In this document: positions 1 to 6,947 of the stretch, one piece after another
Numbering within the stretch: position 1 is the stretch's first letter
Layout of the letters: every line of letters begins with the position of its first letter
NCBI GenBank assembly: GCA_045633415.1
Contig: JAZQYH010000019.1
Coordinates: forward strand, 1 to 17,671
Source: RGIG3102 sp045633415
GTDB lineage: Bacteria; Bacillota; Clostridia; Oscillospirales; Ruminococcaceae
Direction: 5' to 3'
Length of the DNA stretch: 17,671 nucleotides
Translations under genes and position numbers: made by a program
The notes under the pieces: generated by a model
Seen by the model: only the letters and a program-made list of their open reading frames with translations
Told to the model about the DNA's origin: nothing
The model's database searches: none

Positions 1-489
1 TTAGTATGTAAAAATACCTTCCAGACTTTCGTCGTTTTCAATCCATTCTTTTTCCACATCGATTGTGCGGAATTCTTCTTTGGAGTCGCGGATTACAACT
101 GTTTTGATGCCAGCATTGATAATCATGCGTTTGCACATGGAACAGCTGTTGGAATTTTTGATGTATGAGCCATCTGATACTTCTTTACCGCAAAGGTACA
201 TTGTTGCGCCAATCATTTCGTGTCTTGGTGCAGAGATGATAGCGTTGGCTTCTGCGTGTACACTGCGGCATACTTCATATCTTTCACCACGAGGGATGTT
301 CAGTTCCTGACGTACACATCTGCCGATATCACAGCAGTTTGCACGGTCACGTGGTGCACCTACATAACCTGTGGAGATAATTTCATCGTTTTTTACTATA
401 ATAGCGCCATAGTTTCTGCGCAGGCATGTGCCGCGTGCAGCCACTGTTTCAGCAATATCCAGATAATAATTGGTTTTATTTCTTCTCAT
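1..489 (-). CDS. dCMP deaminase (ComEB-like cytidine/deoxycytidylate deaminase family)
   Basis: Zinc-dependent cytosolic enzyme that would convert dCMP to dUMP, feeding thymidylate synthesis. The 162-residue product has the family zinc site: His78-Ala-Glu80 (HAE, with Glu as proton shuttle) and Cys116/Cys119 in the NSCSMCK segment. The stretch GAPRDRANCCDIGRC (about 44-58), with extra cysteines and a further Cys74 before HAE, is typical of bacterial dCMP deaminases, some of which bind a second structural zinc. I place the start at the ATG at 489 because an AGGAG lies 10 nt upstream. An in-frame ATG 24 nt further upstream (513) has no ribosome site and sits almost at the predicted transcription start. 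The stop codon occupies bases 1-3, so the gene is complete. It is divergent from the cytidine deaminase, which acts in the same pyrimidine salvage branch. The family is certain; the dCMP rather than general deaminase call is strong. Confidence 0.9.
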   Translation of the reverse strand: MRRNKTNYYLDIAETVAARGTCLRRNYGAIIVKNDEIISTGYVGAPRDRANCCDIGRCVRQELNIPRGERYEVCRSVHAEANAIISAPRHEMIGATMYLCGKEVSDGSYIKNSNSCSMCKRMIINAGIKTVVIRDSKEEFRTIDVEKEWIENDESLEGIFTY

Positions 490-520
490 TGTTATTAGTC
501 TCCTGTTTATCATTAGCTAT

Positions 521-549
521 ATTCTAAAATAATTCATATAAATAATCAA
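521..549 (-). promoter_or_regulatory. Predicted sigma-A promoter of the dCMP deaminase gene
   Basis: Read on the minus strand: TTGATT (544-549), a 17-bp spacer, then TAGAAT (521-526). Transcription would begin near 514, giving a 5' leader of about 25 nt that contains the AGGAG site. It is back-to-back with the cdd promoter. Confidence 0.55.
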
Positions 550-566
550 CAAAATTTAATTAAAAA

Positions 567-595
567 TTGAAAAACTGGCAGAAATTTGTTATCAT
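567..595 (+). promoter_or_regulatory. Predicted sigma-A promoter of cdd-rsmA
   Basis: TTGAAA (567-572), a 17-bp spacer, then TATCAT (590-595). The start of transcription would be near 602, leaving a leader of about 30 nt with an AAAAGGAG ribosome site before the cdd ATG. Only 17 bp separate its -35 box from that of the divergent promoter. Confidence 0.6.
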
Positions 596-632
596 ATAGT
601 GTAGAGAATAATTTCAAAAGGAGAAATTTCAA

Positions 633-1067
633 ATGGCAAAACTTACACAGGAAGAAATCAAAGCTTTGGTTAACCGGGCTATTGAATCAAGAAAACTGGC
701 TTATGCTCCATATTCAAAATATAAAGTAGGCGCTGCAGTACTGGGCTCTGACGGCAAAATTTACGGTGGCTGTAACATCGAAAATGCATCCTTCGGTCTG
801 ACAAACTGCGCTGAAAGAACAGCGATTTTCAAAATGGTATCTGAAGGTTGCCTGACATTCCGTGCTCTTGCTGTAGTTGGTGCTTCTGAAGAACCTGCAG
901 AAAGCGGCCCATGTGGTGCTTGCAGACAGGTTATCAGCGAATTCTGCGAAGATGTAAACGAAACACCTATCATTGAATGTGGCCAGAACGGCACATACTA
1001 TATGGAACCTGTTATCTCATTCTACCCACGTCCATTTATGAAATTTGAACCAAACGATGACTACTAA
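633..1067 (+). CDS. cdd: Cytidine deaminase
   Basis: Hydrolytic deamination of cytidine and deoxycytidine to uridine and deoxyuridine in pyrimidine salvage; a cytosolic, usually tetrameric enzyme. The 144-residue product shows the whole catalytic signature: CNIENASFGLTNCAER (47-62) with zinc ligand Cys59 and catalytic Glu61, and PCGAC (93-97) with ligands Cys94 and Cys97. The N-terminal segment YAPYSKYKVGAAV (24-36) carries the substrate-binding residues usual for the small homotetrameric type. The length is a little over the typical 130 residues because of a C-terminal tail ending in NDDY. An AAAAGGAG lies nine bases before the ATG. The last 11 bases overlap the start of rsmA, so the two are probably translated together, although their functions are unrelated. 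Confidence 0.96.
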   Translation: MAKLTQEEIKALVNRAIESRKLAYAPYSKYKVGAAVLGSDGKIYGGCNIENASFGLTNCAERTAIFKMVSEGCLTFRALAVVGASEEPAESGPCGACRQVISEFCEDVNETPIIECGQNGTYYMEPVISFYPRPFMKFEPNDDY

Positions 1068-1917
1068 ACCACTTACCAACTTATCCTATATAAAAGAATT
1101 AAGCGAAAGATACGGCTTTACCTTTGAGAAAAAGTTTGGCCAGAACTTTATCGTGAACCCATCAGTATGTCCACGTATCTGTGAACATGCTGAGGTTGAT
1201 GAAAACACAGGTGTAATCGAAATCGGTGTAGGCGTTGGTGTATTGACCAGCGAACTGGCTAAAAATGCTGCAAAGGTAGTTGCTATCGAAATCGACACAA
1301 CACTGAAGCCTTTGCTGGAAGAAACTCTGGCAGACTTTGACAACATCGAAATTATTTTTGACGATGTACTGAACGTAGATTTAAACCAGCTTATCAAAGA
1401 AAAATTTGGCGATATGCGTGTGGTAGTATGTGCAAACCTGCCATATTACATCACCAGCCCTATTATTATGAAACTGCTGGAAGACCGCCTGCCTGTAGAC
1501 AATATCACTGTTATGGTACAGAAAGAGGCCGCACAGCGCCTGTGTGCCGCTGAAAAAAGCCGAGAAATCGGAGCTATCAGTCTGGCAGTACAGTATTACT
1601 CTGTACCAAAAATGTGTTTCAGTGTTTCACCGGGTTCTTTCTACCCACCTCCAAAGGTTACCAGCAGTGTAATCCGTCTGGATGTAAAGAAAGATAACGA
1701 TATAAAACCTGAAAACGAAAAGAATATGTTCCGTCTTATCCGTGCGGCATTTAACCAGAGAAGAAAAACATTTGTAAACAGTGTTTCTTCCACTTTGTCA
1801 ATGCCAAAGGCAGATATTGAAACTGCACTGGTTGAAATAGGTGAAAACCCTATGGTAAGACCTGAAAAACTGAGTCTGAAACAGTTTGCACAGCTCAGCG
1901 ATATTCTTATGAAATAA
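1057..1917 (+). CDS. rsmA: 16S rRNA (adenine1518/1519-N6)-dimethyltransferase RsmA (KsgA)
   Basis: SAM-dependent enzyme that dimethylates two adjacent adenines in the helix 45 loop of 16S rRNA during late 30S assembly; its loss gives kasugamycin resistance in known species. The 286-residue product has the FGQNF motif (27-31), the SAM-binding EIGVGVGVLT loop (55-64), the acidic end of strand 2 (AIEID, 76-80), the catalytic NLPYY motif (127-131), SFYPPPKVTSSV (194-205) and FNQRRKTF (232-239), in the family order and at the family length. I chose the ATG at 1057; an in-frame TTG at 1045 is less likely. No clear Shine-Dalgarno precedes it. The start lies inside the last codons of cdd (11-bp overlap), so expression probably depends on translational coupling. 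Confidence 0.96.
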   Translation: MTTKPLTNLSYIKELSERYGFTFEKKFGQNFIVNPSVCPRICEHAEVDENTGVIEIGVGVGVLTSELAKNAAKVVAIEIDTTLKPLLEETLADFDNIEIIFDDVLNVDLNQLIKEKFGDMRVVVCANLPYYITSPIIMKLLEDRLPVDNITVMVQKEAAQRLCAAEKSREIGAISLAVQYYSVPKMCFSVSPGSFYPPPKVTSSVIRLDVKKDNDIKPENEKNMFRLIRAAFNQRRKTFVNSVSSTLSMPKADIETALVEIGENPMVRPEKLSLKQFAQLSDILMK

Positions 1918-1931
1918 CTGTGACAAAATAA

Positions 1932-1960
1932 AAAAGCCATTGGATTACCCAATGGCTTTT
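1932..1960. terminator. Bidirectional rho-independent terminator between rsmA and the M24 peptidase
   Basis: A perfect 12-bp inverted repeat (AAAAGCCATTGG at 1932-1943, complement at 1949-1960) with a 5-nt loop. On the plus strand it is followed by ATTTTTATC; on the minus strand by a longer run, TTTTTTATTTTG. It therefore serves both convergent units. Confidence 0.88.
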
Positions 1961-1967
1961 ATTTTTA

Positions 1968-3065
1968 TCAGCAGATTTCAATAAGTTCTTTTGTACATTT
2001 ATTGAGAACTTCTGTTTCGCCTTTTTCGTTGATGATAACCACGTCTTCGATACGTATACCGATTTCACCACGTACATAGATACCTGGTTCACAGGAGAAT
2101 GCCATACCTGGTGCAAGGTGCATTTTGTAGTCACCATGGATGTACGGTGCTTCGTGACCTGCATAGCCAATACCATGACCCAGACGGTGGTTGAATTCAT
2201 AGCCGAAGCCAGCGTCTTCAATAACTTTTCTTGCAGCAGCATCAATGTCTGGAATCCATGCACCGTTTACAGCAGTTGCTTCACCAGCAAGGTTTGCCTG
2301 CAGAACGATGTTGTAGATTTCTTTTTCTCTTTCTGTCGCTTTACCTACAATAACAGTTCTTGTGATGTCACTGTACATGCCTTTGTATGTACAGCCAAAG
2401 TCCATTTCAACTACTGCATGTTCGCCGATAACTGCGCTGTCACCAAAGTAGTGTGGGTTTGCAGCGTTTGCATCAACTGCAACGATACCGCCATCACAGC
2501 CTTCGCCACCATAGAGCTTGGACAGACGTGCGATTTCGTTTTTAACATCTCTTTCTGTCATGCCTGGTTTGATGAATTTAACGATATCTTCAAATACTTT
2601 GTCCACGATTGAAGAGGAAATGCGCAGATTTTCCAGCTCTTCACTTGTTTTGATGATTCTTGTAAGTTCAAGATAGTCTTTGCCGTTTACTGGTGTGAAG
2701 TCGATAGCTTCCATCAGTTTAACAAGGTTGAATGCTCTTACTGCGCCGTTAACAGCAATTTTTTTGCCGATAAGACCGTATTCTTCAAATGCTTTTTTAG
2801 CAACATCTGTAAATCCGTCAGAGTCCATCCACTGGTAAACTTTGTCGCCACCCATAAAGCCGATTGCTTCAGCTTCTGTCAGGCGGTTACAGATATAGAA
2901 TGTTTCTTCTTTTTCAGTGATAACCAGAGCCTGAAAACGTTCGCACAGGTATGGTTTATGACCAAGAAGGAAAACAAGGTCGTTGCTTGGTGCTACCAGC
3001 AATGCAGAAACGCCGTCTTTTTTCAGCTGGTCAGCAATTTTTTTAATAAGTTCACGATTTATCAT
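1968..3065 (-). CDS. M24-family metallopeptidase (Xaa-Pro dipeptidase/aminopeptidase, PepQ/PepP type)
   Basis: Cytosolic dinuclear metal peptidase that would cleave Xaa-Pro bonds in peptides. The 365-residue product has an N-terminal creatinase-like domain (about 1-135) and a C-terminal pita-bread domain (about 145-360). All five metal ligands are visible: Asp222 (VEMDFG), Asp233 (YSDITRT), His297 (RLGHGIG), Glu326 (CEPGIY) and Glu340 (RIEDVV). His304 in GHEAP fits the usual proton-shuttle position. The length suits the short PepQ-like bacterial group; exact peptide preference cannot be told. The ATG at 3065 follows an AAGGAG by seven bases. The gene has its own promoter and shares a bidirectional terminator with rsmA, so it is probably a single-gene unit. 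Confidence 0.92.
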   Translation of the reverse strand: MINRELIKKIADQLKKDGVSALLVAPSNDLVFLLGHKPYLCERFQALVITEKEETFYICNRLTEAEAIGFMGGDKVYQWMDSDGFTDVAKKAFEEYGLIGKKIAVNGAVRAFNLVKLMEAIDFTPVNGKDYLELTRIIKTSEELENLRISSSIVDKVFEDIVKFIKPGMTERDVKNEIARLSKLYGGEGCDGGIVAVDANAANPHYFGDSAVIGEHAVVEMDFGCTYKGMYSDITRTVIVGKATEREKEIYNIVLQANLAGEATAVNGAWIPDIDAAARKVIEDAGFGYEFNHRLGHGIGYAGHEAPYIHGDYKMHLAPGMAFSCEPGIYVRGEIGIRIEDVVIINEKGETEVLNKCTKELIEIC

Positions 3066-3105
3066 AACAATTTCTCCTTTTTGTAATCGTTATATTTCTA
3101 TTTAT

Positions 3106-3134
3106 ATATTAACATTATTCCTGTATTTTGGCAA
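3106..3134 (-). promoter_or_regulatory. Predicted sigma-A promoter of the M24 peptidase gene
   Basis: On the minus strand: TTGCCA (3129-3134), a 17-bp spacer, TAATAT (3106-3111). Transcription would begin near 3099. The -35 box starts right after the U-tract of the upstream carD terminator. Confidence 0.6.
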
Positions 3135-3158
3135 CAAAAAACACCCCATACGGGGTGT
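3133..3158 (-). terminator. Rho-independent terminator of the carD-family gene
   Basis: Inverted repeat AACACCCC (3139-3146) and GGGGTGTT (3151-3158) with a 4-nt loop. On the minus strand the stem is followed by a run of T residues (GGGGTGTTTTTTGTT). It lies 10 bases after the stop codon of the CarD-family gene. Confidence 0.85.
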
Positions 3159-3168
3159 TATAAATTAA

Positions 3169-3672
3169 CTATGCGATTTTTGCTTCTATAATATCTGCAA
3201 TTTCTTCACTGGTCTTGTCCAGTGCCAGTGCAAATTCGTTATACACCATTTCCTGTGCTCGACGAAGGAAAGTCGACTGTGTCTGGTTAAGGTGTTTATT
3301 TTTTGCCTGATTTTCCCTTTTCTTCAGAGTAAGGCTTACAATAACCTGCAACAGATTTGGAATTTCAAAACTGTTTATAAGCCGTGAATAAAACTCTTGT
3401 ATTCCCTTTGGATTTCTTGTTTCTGGAAACCGTGGCTGAATGCCGTCCACCATATCAATAAAGCCCTGTGCTTCGTCTTTGCATATTGCCATACGCATAA
3501 AAGCCTTGGTGTCCACAGGTACATAAATCATCTCTCTGTGGTTTTTGGACAGAGGCTGGAGAGTGTAGTAATCTACATTTGTAGGCATGCCTTTGAGAGC
3601 AGGCTCACCGATACAAACCACTTCGCAAACGCCAGTAGTGGAATAAAAAACAACATCACCAACACTAAACAT
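3169..3672 (-). CDS. CarD/CdnL/TRCF-domain transcriptional regulator
   Basis: Members of this family bind the beta subunit of RNA polymerase and influence open-complex stability; many act at rRNA and growth-related promoters. The 167-residue product has the N-terminal RNA-polymerase-interaction Tudor-like fold (MFSVGDVVFYSTTGVCEV from residue 1, then YYTLQPLSKN and MIYVPVD at about 35-54), and a helical C-terminal domain (about 65-167) with the pattern common to CarD proteins, including a basic segment LKKRENQAKNKH. The start is the ATG at 3672: a GGAGG lies eight bases before it. Two earlier in-frame starts, a GTG at 3687 and an ATG at 3678, lie before or immediately next to that ribosome site. 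It stands alone between its own promoter and terminator. The family is clear; the regulon is unknown. Confidence 0.88.
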   Translation of the reverse strand: MFSVGDVVFYSTTGVCEVVCIGEPALKGMPTNVDYYTLQPLSKNHREMIYVPVDTKAFMRMAICKDEAQGFIDMVDGIQPRFPETRNPKGIQEFYSRLINSFEIPNLLQVIVSLTLKKRENQAKNKHLNQTQSTFLRRAQEMVYNEFALALDKTSEEIADIIEAKIA

Positions 3673-3706
3673 TACCATCGCCTCCACACTATTTTTATTA
3701 AGTATA

Positions 3707-3735
3707 ATTATATCATTATTTAATTAAAAAATCAA
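3707..3735 (-). promoter_or_regulatory. Predicted sigma-A promoter of the carD-family gene
   Basis: On the minus strand: TTGATT (3730-3735), a 17-bp spacer and a perfect TATAAT (3707-3712). The start would be near 3700, with a leader of about 28 nt holding the GGAGG. Confidence 0.68.
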
Positions 3736-3825
3736 AGGACAGTTCCAAGTTTATAATATTTCGTCAAAACTACTAATATTTAAACCTATAGATTTAACGC
3801 TATTTAGTCAAAAAGACAAGTGTAT

Positions 3826-3965
3826 TTTCCACAAGAACAATATTATGCTATAAAAATCAAAATAGTATAGCGACTGTTTTATGTCTGCAAATCATACTTA
3901 TACAACCAGTCGGATTTGTATATAAAACAAAGCGGCACAGCAGATTATGCTGTGCCGTAATTTTA
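3826..3965 (+). ncRNA. Candidate small structured RNA with its own promoter and terminator
   Basis: This spacer has no gene but contains an ordered set of signals on the plus strand. TTTCCA (3826-3831), a 17-bp spacer and TATAAA (3849-3854) preceded by TG at the extended -10 position could start a transcript near 3861. Within it, TGTTTTAT (3875-3882) is complementary to ATAAAACA (3922-3929). Inside that helix TATACAA (3899-3905) is complementary to TTGTATA (3916-3922), sharing only base 3922. The 10-nt loop holds CAGTCG (3907-3912), complementary to CGACTG at 3871-3876, which would form a pseudoknot or an alternative fold. A strong terminator hairpin ends it. The product would be about 100 nt. 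It resembles no RNA class I recognise. The elements are seen; transcription is inferred, and inverted repeats are easier to find by chance in AT-rich DNA. Confidence 0.35.
3933..3965. terminator. Rho-independent terminator at the end of the glycan operon (bidirectional)
   Basis: Perfect 10-bp inverted repeat CGGCACAGCA (3933-3942) and its complement (3948-3957) with a 5-nt loop. On the minus strand it lies about 20 bases after the stop of the CBS-nucleotidyltransferase and is followed by CTTTGTTTTAT. On the plus strand it is followed by TAATTTTATTATTTT, a better tail, so it may also end a plus-strand transcript. Confidence 0.82.
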
Positions 3966-3978
3966 TTATTTTATGTAA

Positions 3979-5022
3979 TTATTTGTTTTCCAGACGTCTG
4001 CGCATTGCTTCCAGTTCTTCCAGCTGACCCATATCCATCCAGCTGTCTTCGCTTACTGGGAACACGCCAACTTTAAAGCCTTTTGCACGGTAATTTTCCA
4101 TAATTTCTGGGAATGAAATCGCCTTGTTGTCTTCCAGCTCTTCAATAATTCTGCCATCTACCAGATACATACCTGTATTTGTCAGGAAGTTGAAAGTTGG
4201 TTTTTCTGTTACAGATTCAATTTCGCCTTCGCCGTTAAGATTGAATACACCGTAAGGGATAGTAACGTGTTTCAGAGCACATACAACAGTGATAAGGTTG
4301 CCATTTTTCTGGTGGAACTTATAGATTTCGTTGTAGTCTGCTTCGATAAGAACATCACAGTTTGTCAGGAAGAACGGACCATTCACTTTGTTTTTCAGCA
4401 ATGCAAGACCGCCGCCTGTGCCAAGGAACACTTCTTCGTCTGCAAAGTCTACGTTGTAGTCTTTGCACAGTTCGTTGAAATATGCTTTAATCATATTTTT
4501 CTTATGGTTAACAATAATTTTGTAATCGTTGCAACCAAAAGCTTTAAAGTGGTCGATAATATGTTCGATGATTGGTTTTTCACCTACTGGAATCAGTGGT
4601 TTTGGCAGAATTTTTGTGTATGGATACAGACGTGTACCCAGACCGCCTGCCATAATAACAACAGGTAAATCCAGTGGCTTATTAACCTTTACACTGCTTT
4701 CATCAAAGAAAACCACATCAGCAATAACACCGTCAGAATCCAACAGTGGCAGTGCATATATAGAGTGTTTTATCATAAAACTGTTTGCCTGACTACGCTG
4801 GCCTGCTTTCAGTGAAAGGAAATTATAGTTTGCAATTTCGCTTACTTTCGCATCAAGCCGACCACCACGGAGAATGTGGCGGCGGATGTCACCGTCTGTC
4901 AGCACTGCTTTCAGTTTAAGGTCTGGTGCAATGAAAAGAATTTTCTTTTCTTTGTCATTCAGAATCTGCATAGCCTGCAGGACAGGCATATCTTCATTTA
5001 TAATAAGGTCTTCAATAAGCAT
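3979..5022 (-). CDS. CBS-domain sugar-1-phosphate nucleotidyltransferase (PtmE-like)
   Basis: Would join a sugar-1-phosphate to an NTP to make a nucleotide sugar. The 347-residue product starts with a CBS-domain pair (about 1-115; LTDGDIRRHIL at 41-51 is a typical CBS end) fused to an NTP_transferase domain (about 119-345). The latter has the nucleotide-binding MAGGLGTRLYPYTK (124-137), the LPKPLIPVG segment (139-147) and the metal-binding Asp223 in NCDVL. This architecture is that of Campylobacter PtmE, which makes GDP-glucosamine for legionaminic acid; mannose-1-phosphate guanylyltransferase relatives look similar. An AGGAG lies seven bases before the ATG. It is the last gene of the operon, 29 bp after the LegC-like gene. 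The fold and reaction class are sure; GTP use and the glucosamine substrate are inferred from context. Confidence 0.85.
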   Translation of the reverse strand: MLIEDLIINEDMPVLQAMQILNDKEKKILFIAPDLKLKAVLTDGDIRRHILRGGRLDAKVSEIANYNFLSLKAGQRSQANSFMIKHSIYALPLLDSDGVIADVVFFDESSVKVNKPLDLPVVIMAGGLGTRLYPYTKILPKPLIPVGEKPIIEHIIDHFKAFGCNDYKIIVNHKKNMIKAYFNELCKDYNVDFADEEVFLGTGGGLALLKNKVNGPFFLTNCDVLIEADYNEIYKFHQKNGNLITVVCALKHVTIPYGVFNLNGEGEIESVTEKPTFNFLTNTGMYLVDGRIIEELEDNKAISFPEIMENYRAKGFKVGVFPVSEDSWMDMGQLEELEAMRRRLENK

Positions 5023-5051
5023 AGGACTTCTCCTGTGTTTTTATAATTACA

Positions 5052-6233
5052 TTATTTTGTAAGGTCAAGAATTTCTGCGCACACAATCCTTACTTCTTCT
5101 TCTGTAAGGTTGGAAGAGCAAGGAATGTTTACGATTTTGCCTACATAGTCTCTTGCGTTTGGCAGAGGCATGCACAGGCTGTTTTTGTATGGTGCCTGGT
5201 CTGGGTTCAGCAGCCAGATTGGACGGGACTGGATTTTTCTCTGTGCCAGACCTTCAATCATTTCGTTTCTTGTGATTTTGCAATCATCAAGATACAGCTG
5301 GTGGAACCACATTGAAGAACGGATACCTGGTGTGTAGTCAATCATTTTCAGACCATTTTTACCATCAAGCAGTTCTTTGTAGATAGCAAAGTTTCTGTTT
5401 TTAGTTGCTACAAAATCTTCCAGATGTTCCAGCTGTGCCAGACCCAGAGCTGCAGCAATGTTGTTCATACGGTAGTTGTAACCAACATCTGTGTGGATGA
5501 ACAGCAGGTTGTCTTCTTTTTTAGCCATATCCTGTGCTTCTTCAGACAAAACAGCCATGTTGTGACGGGATTCGTCTGTATGACAGATAGCCATACCTCC
5601 ACCACCAGTTGTCATAACTTTGTTGCCGTTGAAAGACAATGCGCCGTAGTGGCCGATTGTACCAAGATGTCTGCCTTTGTAACGACCTTCTGTTACAAAT
5701 GTACCTACAGATTCTGTAGCATCTTCCAGTACAAACAGGTTGTATTTTTCAGCGATGTCCATAAGGCGTTCCATCTGTGCCATGTTACCGAAAACATGAA
5801 CAGGAATCATACCTTTAACATGTGCGCCAGTTGTTTTGTTGATAAGTTTGCCATCAACCATTTCACAATAGTTGTCAATAAAGTACTGTACACTGTCTGG
5901 GTCCATACAGAAGTATTTGTCACAGTCAACAAATACTGGTTCTGCGCCGCAGAAACGAACAGGGTTTACAGCTGCGATAAATGTGAGAGCAGCTGTGATA
6001 ACTTCATCACCAGGGCCAACGCCAGCGTCAACCAGAGACAGGTGCAGGGCAGCTGTACCGCTGTTTGTAGCAACAACGTGCTCTGTCCCCATATATTCAG
6101 CCATAGCTTTTTCAAATTTTGGGATAAGTGGACCAGCTGTGGAAACCCATGTGGATGCAACTGCATCGCTTACATATTTTACTTCGTTGCCTGGGAAGTT
6201 AGGCACTGAAAGTGGAATAAATTTTCTTTCCAT
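5052..6233 (-). CDS. LegC-family PLP-dependent sugar aminotransferase
   Basis: DegT/DnrJ/EryC1-type enzyme that transfers an amino group, probably from glutamate, to a nucleotide-linked 4-keto-6-deoxy sugar. The 393-residue product opens with IPLSVPNFPGNEVKYV, typical of the LegC subgroup, and has TWVSTAG (28-34), the PLP phosphate segment NSGTAALH (57-64), the LEDATESVG segment (169-177) and SFNGNKVMTTGGGG (200-213) with Lys205 as the expected Schiff-base lysine. In legionaminic acid synthesis LegC acts on the LegB product to give the 4-amino-4,6-dideoxy-GlcNAc nucleotide; a LegB-like gene heads this same operon. An AGGAG lies nine bases before the ATG. The 93-bp gap upstream is the largest in the operon. 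The family is certain; substrate stereochemistry is inferred. Confidence 0.9.
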   Translation of the reverse strand: MERKFIPLSVPNFPGNEVKYVSDAVASTWVSTAGPLIPKFEKAMAEYMGTEHVVATNSGTAALHLSLVDAGVGPGDEVITAALTFIAAVNPVRFCGAEPVFVDCDKYFCMDPDSVQYFIDNYCEMVDGKLINKTTGAHVKGMIPVHVFGNMAQMERLMDIAEKYNLFVLEDATESVGTFVTEGRYKGRHLGTIGHYGALSFNGNKVMTTGGGGMAICHTDESRHNMAVLSEEAQDMAKKEDNLLFIHTDVGYNYRMNNIAAALGLAQLEHLEDFVATKNRNFAIYKELLDGKNGLKMIDYTPGIRSSMWFHQLYLDDCKITRNEMIEGLAQRKIQSRPIWLLNPDQAPYKNSLCMPLPNARDYVGKIVNIPCSSNLTEEEVRIVCAEILDLTK

Positions 6234-6326
6234 ATATATTTTCTCCTGTATTTAATTCAGAATTATTTACCTAGAATTAATTATCTATTCTATCATTATA
6301 CACTGTATTTGTAAATTTTTATATAG
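6234..6326 (-). promoter_or_regulatory. Intergenic gap with a possible internal promoter before the legC-like gene
   Basis: All other junctions in this operon overlap or are under 30 bp; this gap is 93 bp and AT-rich. It has a perfect minus-strand TATAAT (6295-6300) but no good -35 at the right distance. Downstream of it are an interrupted dyad (TAGAAT, 9 bp, ATTCTA) and a short perfect dyad AATTC-A-GAATT. A secondary promoter with an operator is possible but weakly supported. Confidence 0.3.
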
Positions 6327-6947
6327 TTATTTTCTCTCTTTTGTAAAAAAATCTTTAACAAATGAGAAAATCGCAAACAAAACAAGGGAGTAAACAGCGG
6401 TGGACAGCACTGTGTAAGCATCTGGCGCTATATAGTCCGCCAGTGTTTTATCCGGGTTGATTACAAAATCACCAAATATCAGGTGATTGCCTGCCACGGA
6501 TGTAGGGTCTATTCTCAGCGATGAAATCTCTGTCAGCGGCAGTGTTGCACCAAACCATCCGTCTTTGCCTTCCACTGGGGAAATAACCACCATTTTGCTG
6601 TTGGAATAGGCTGTATCCCGTGGGGTTGTGTAGTATACCAGCATTTCACCCGGATACATAATATATTCCATATAAAACTCGATACCAGTTGTTTTCATCT
6701 GGCTGTCAAGTATCAGCTGTGGGTCTGTGTCTGTAGCCTTCCAGCCTTCTTCCGGTGCCCGGCTGCGCATACTTTCTTTTTGGAAATCCTCTTCTGTCAG
6801 AATGGTTTTCACCAGTTCACCGCTGTTACGGGCTGATTTTTCTGCCAGATAGTCTTTTACACCACCTGCTGTTGTAATCGTAGTTGCCAGCAATACAGAA
6901 ACGGTAAAAATGACGGCAGTGGACAATGATAACAGTTTTTTAATCAT
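6327..6947 (-). CDS. Small two-TM membrane protein with extracytoplasmic beta-rich domain (second copy)
   Basis: Function unknown. The 206-residue product has a hydrophobic N-terminal segment (about 5-25), a predicted outside domain (about 30-172) and a second hydrophobic segment (about 177-197) followed by a basic tail, KDFFTKERK. It is a clear paralogue of the protein encoded at 8937-9548. They share TDTDPQLIL/TDNDPQMVL, FYME with YPGEM and YYT-P-D-A-S, then SLRIDPTS--AGN with a trailing F-DF--N--K---DY. Segments like LRIDP followed by a small-residue turn recur in beta-sandwich domains attached to glycan-modifying membrane proteins, so sugar binding is a reasonable guess. The start is the ATG at 6947, overlapping the upstream stop by 8 bp; an in-frame TTG lies six bases earlier. 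No signal peptidase motif was recognised, so it is probably membrane-anchored. Confidence 0.72.
   Translation of the reverse strand: MIKKLLSLSTAVIFTVSVLLATTITTAGGVKDYLAEKSARNSGELVKTILTEEDFQKESMRSRAPEEGWKATDTDPQLILDSQMKTTGIEFYMEYIMYPGEMLVYYTTPRDTAYSNSKMVVISPVEGKDGWFGATLPLTEISSLRIDPTSVAGNHLIFGDFVINPDKTLADYIAPDAYTVLSTAVYSLVLFAIFSFVKDFFTKERK

Noticed and set aside
490..513. Longer N-terminus for the dCMP deaminase starting at 513
   Set aside because: No ribosome site precedes it and the predicted transcription start is about one base away; the ATG at 489 has an AGGAG.
5424..6209. Open frame of 261 codons on the plus strand
   Set aside because: It is fully antisense to the LegC-like gene, very rich in Cys, His and Val, has no ribosome site and no recognisable motif. 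It is a shadow frame.
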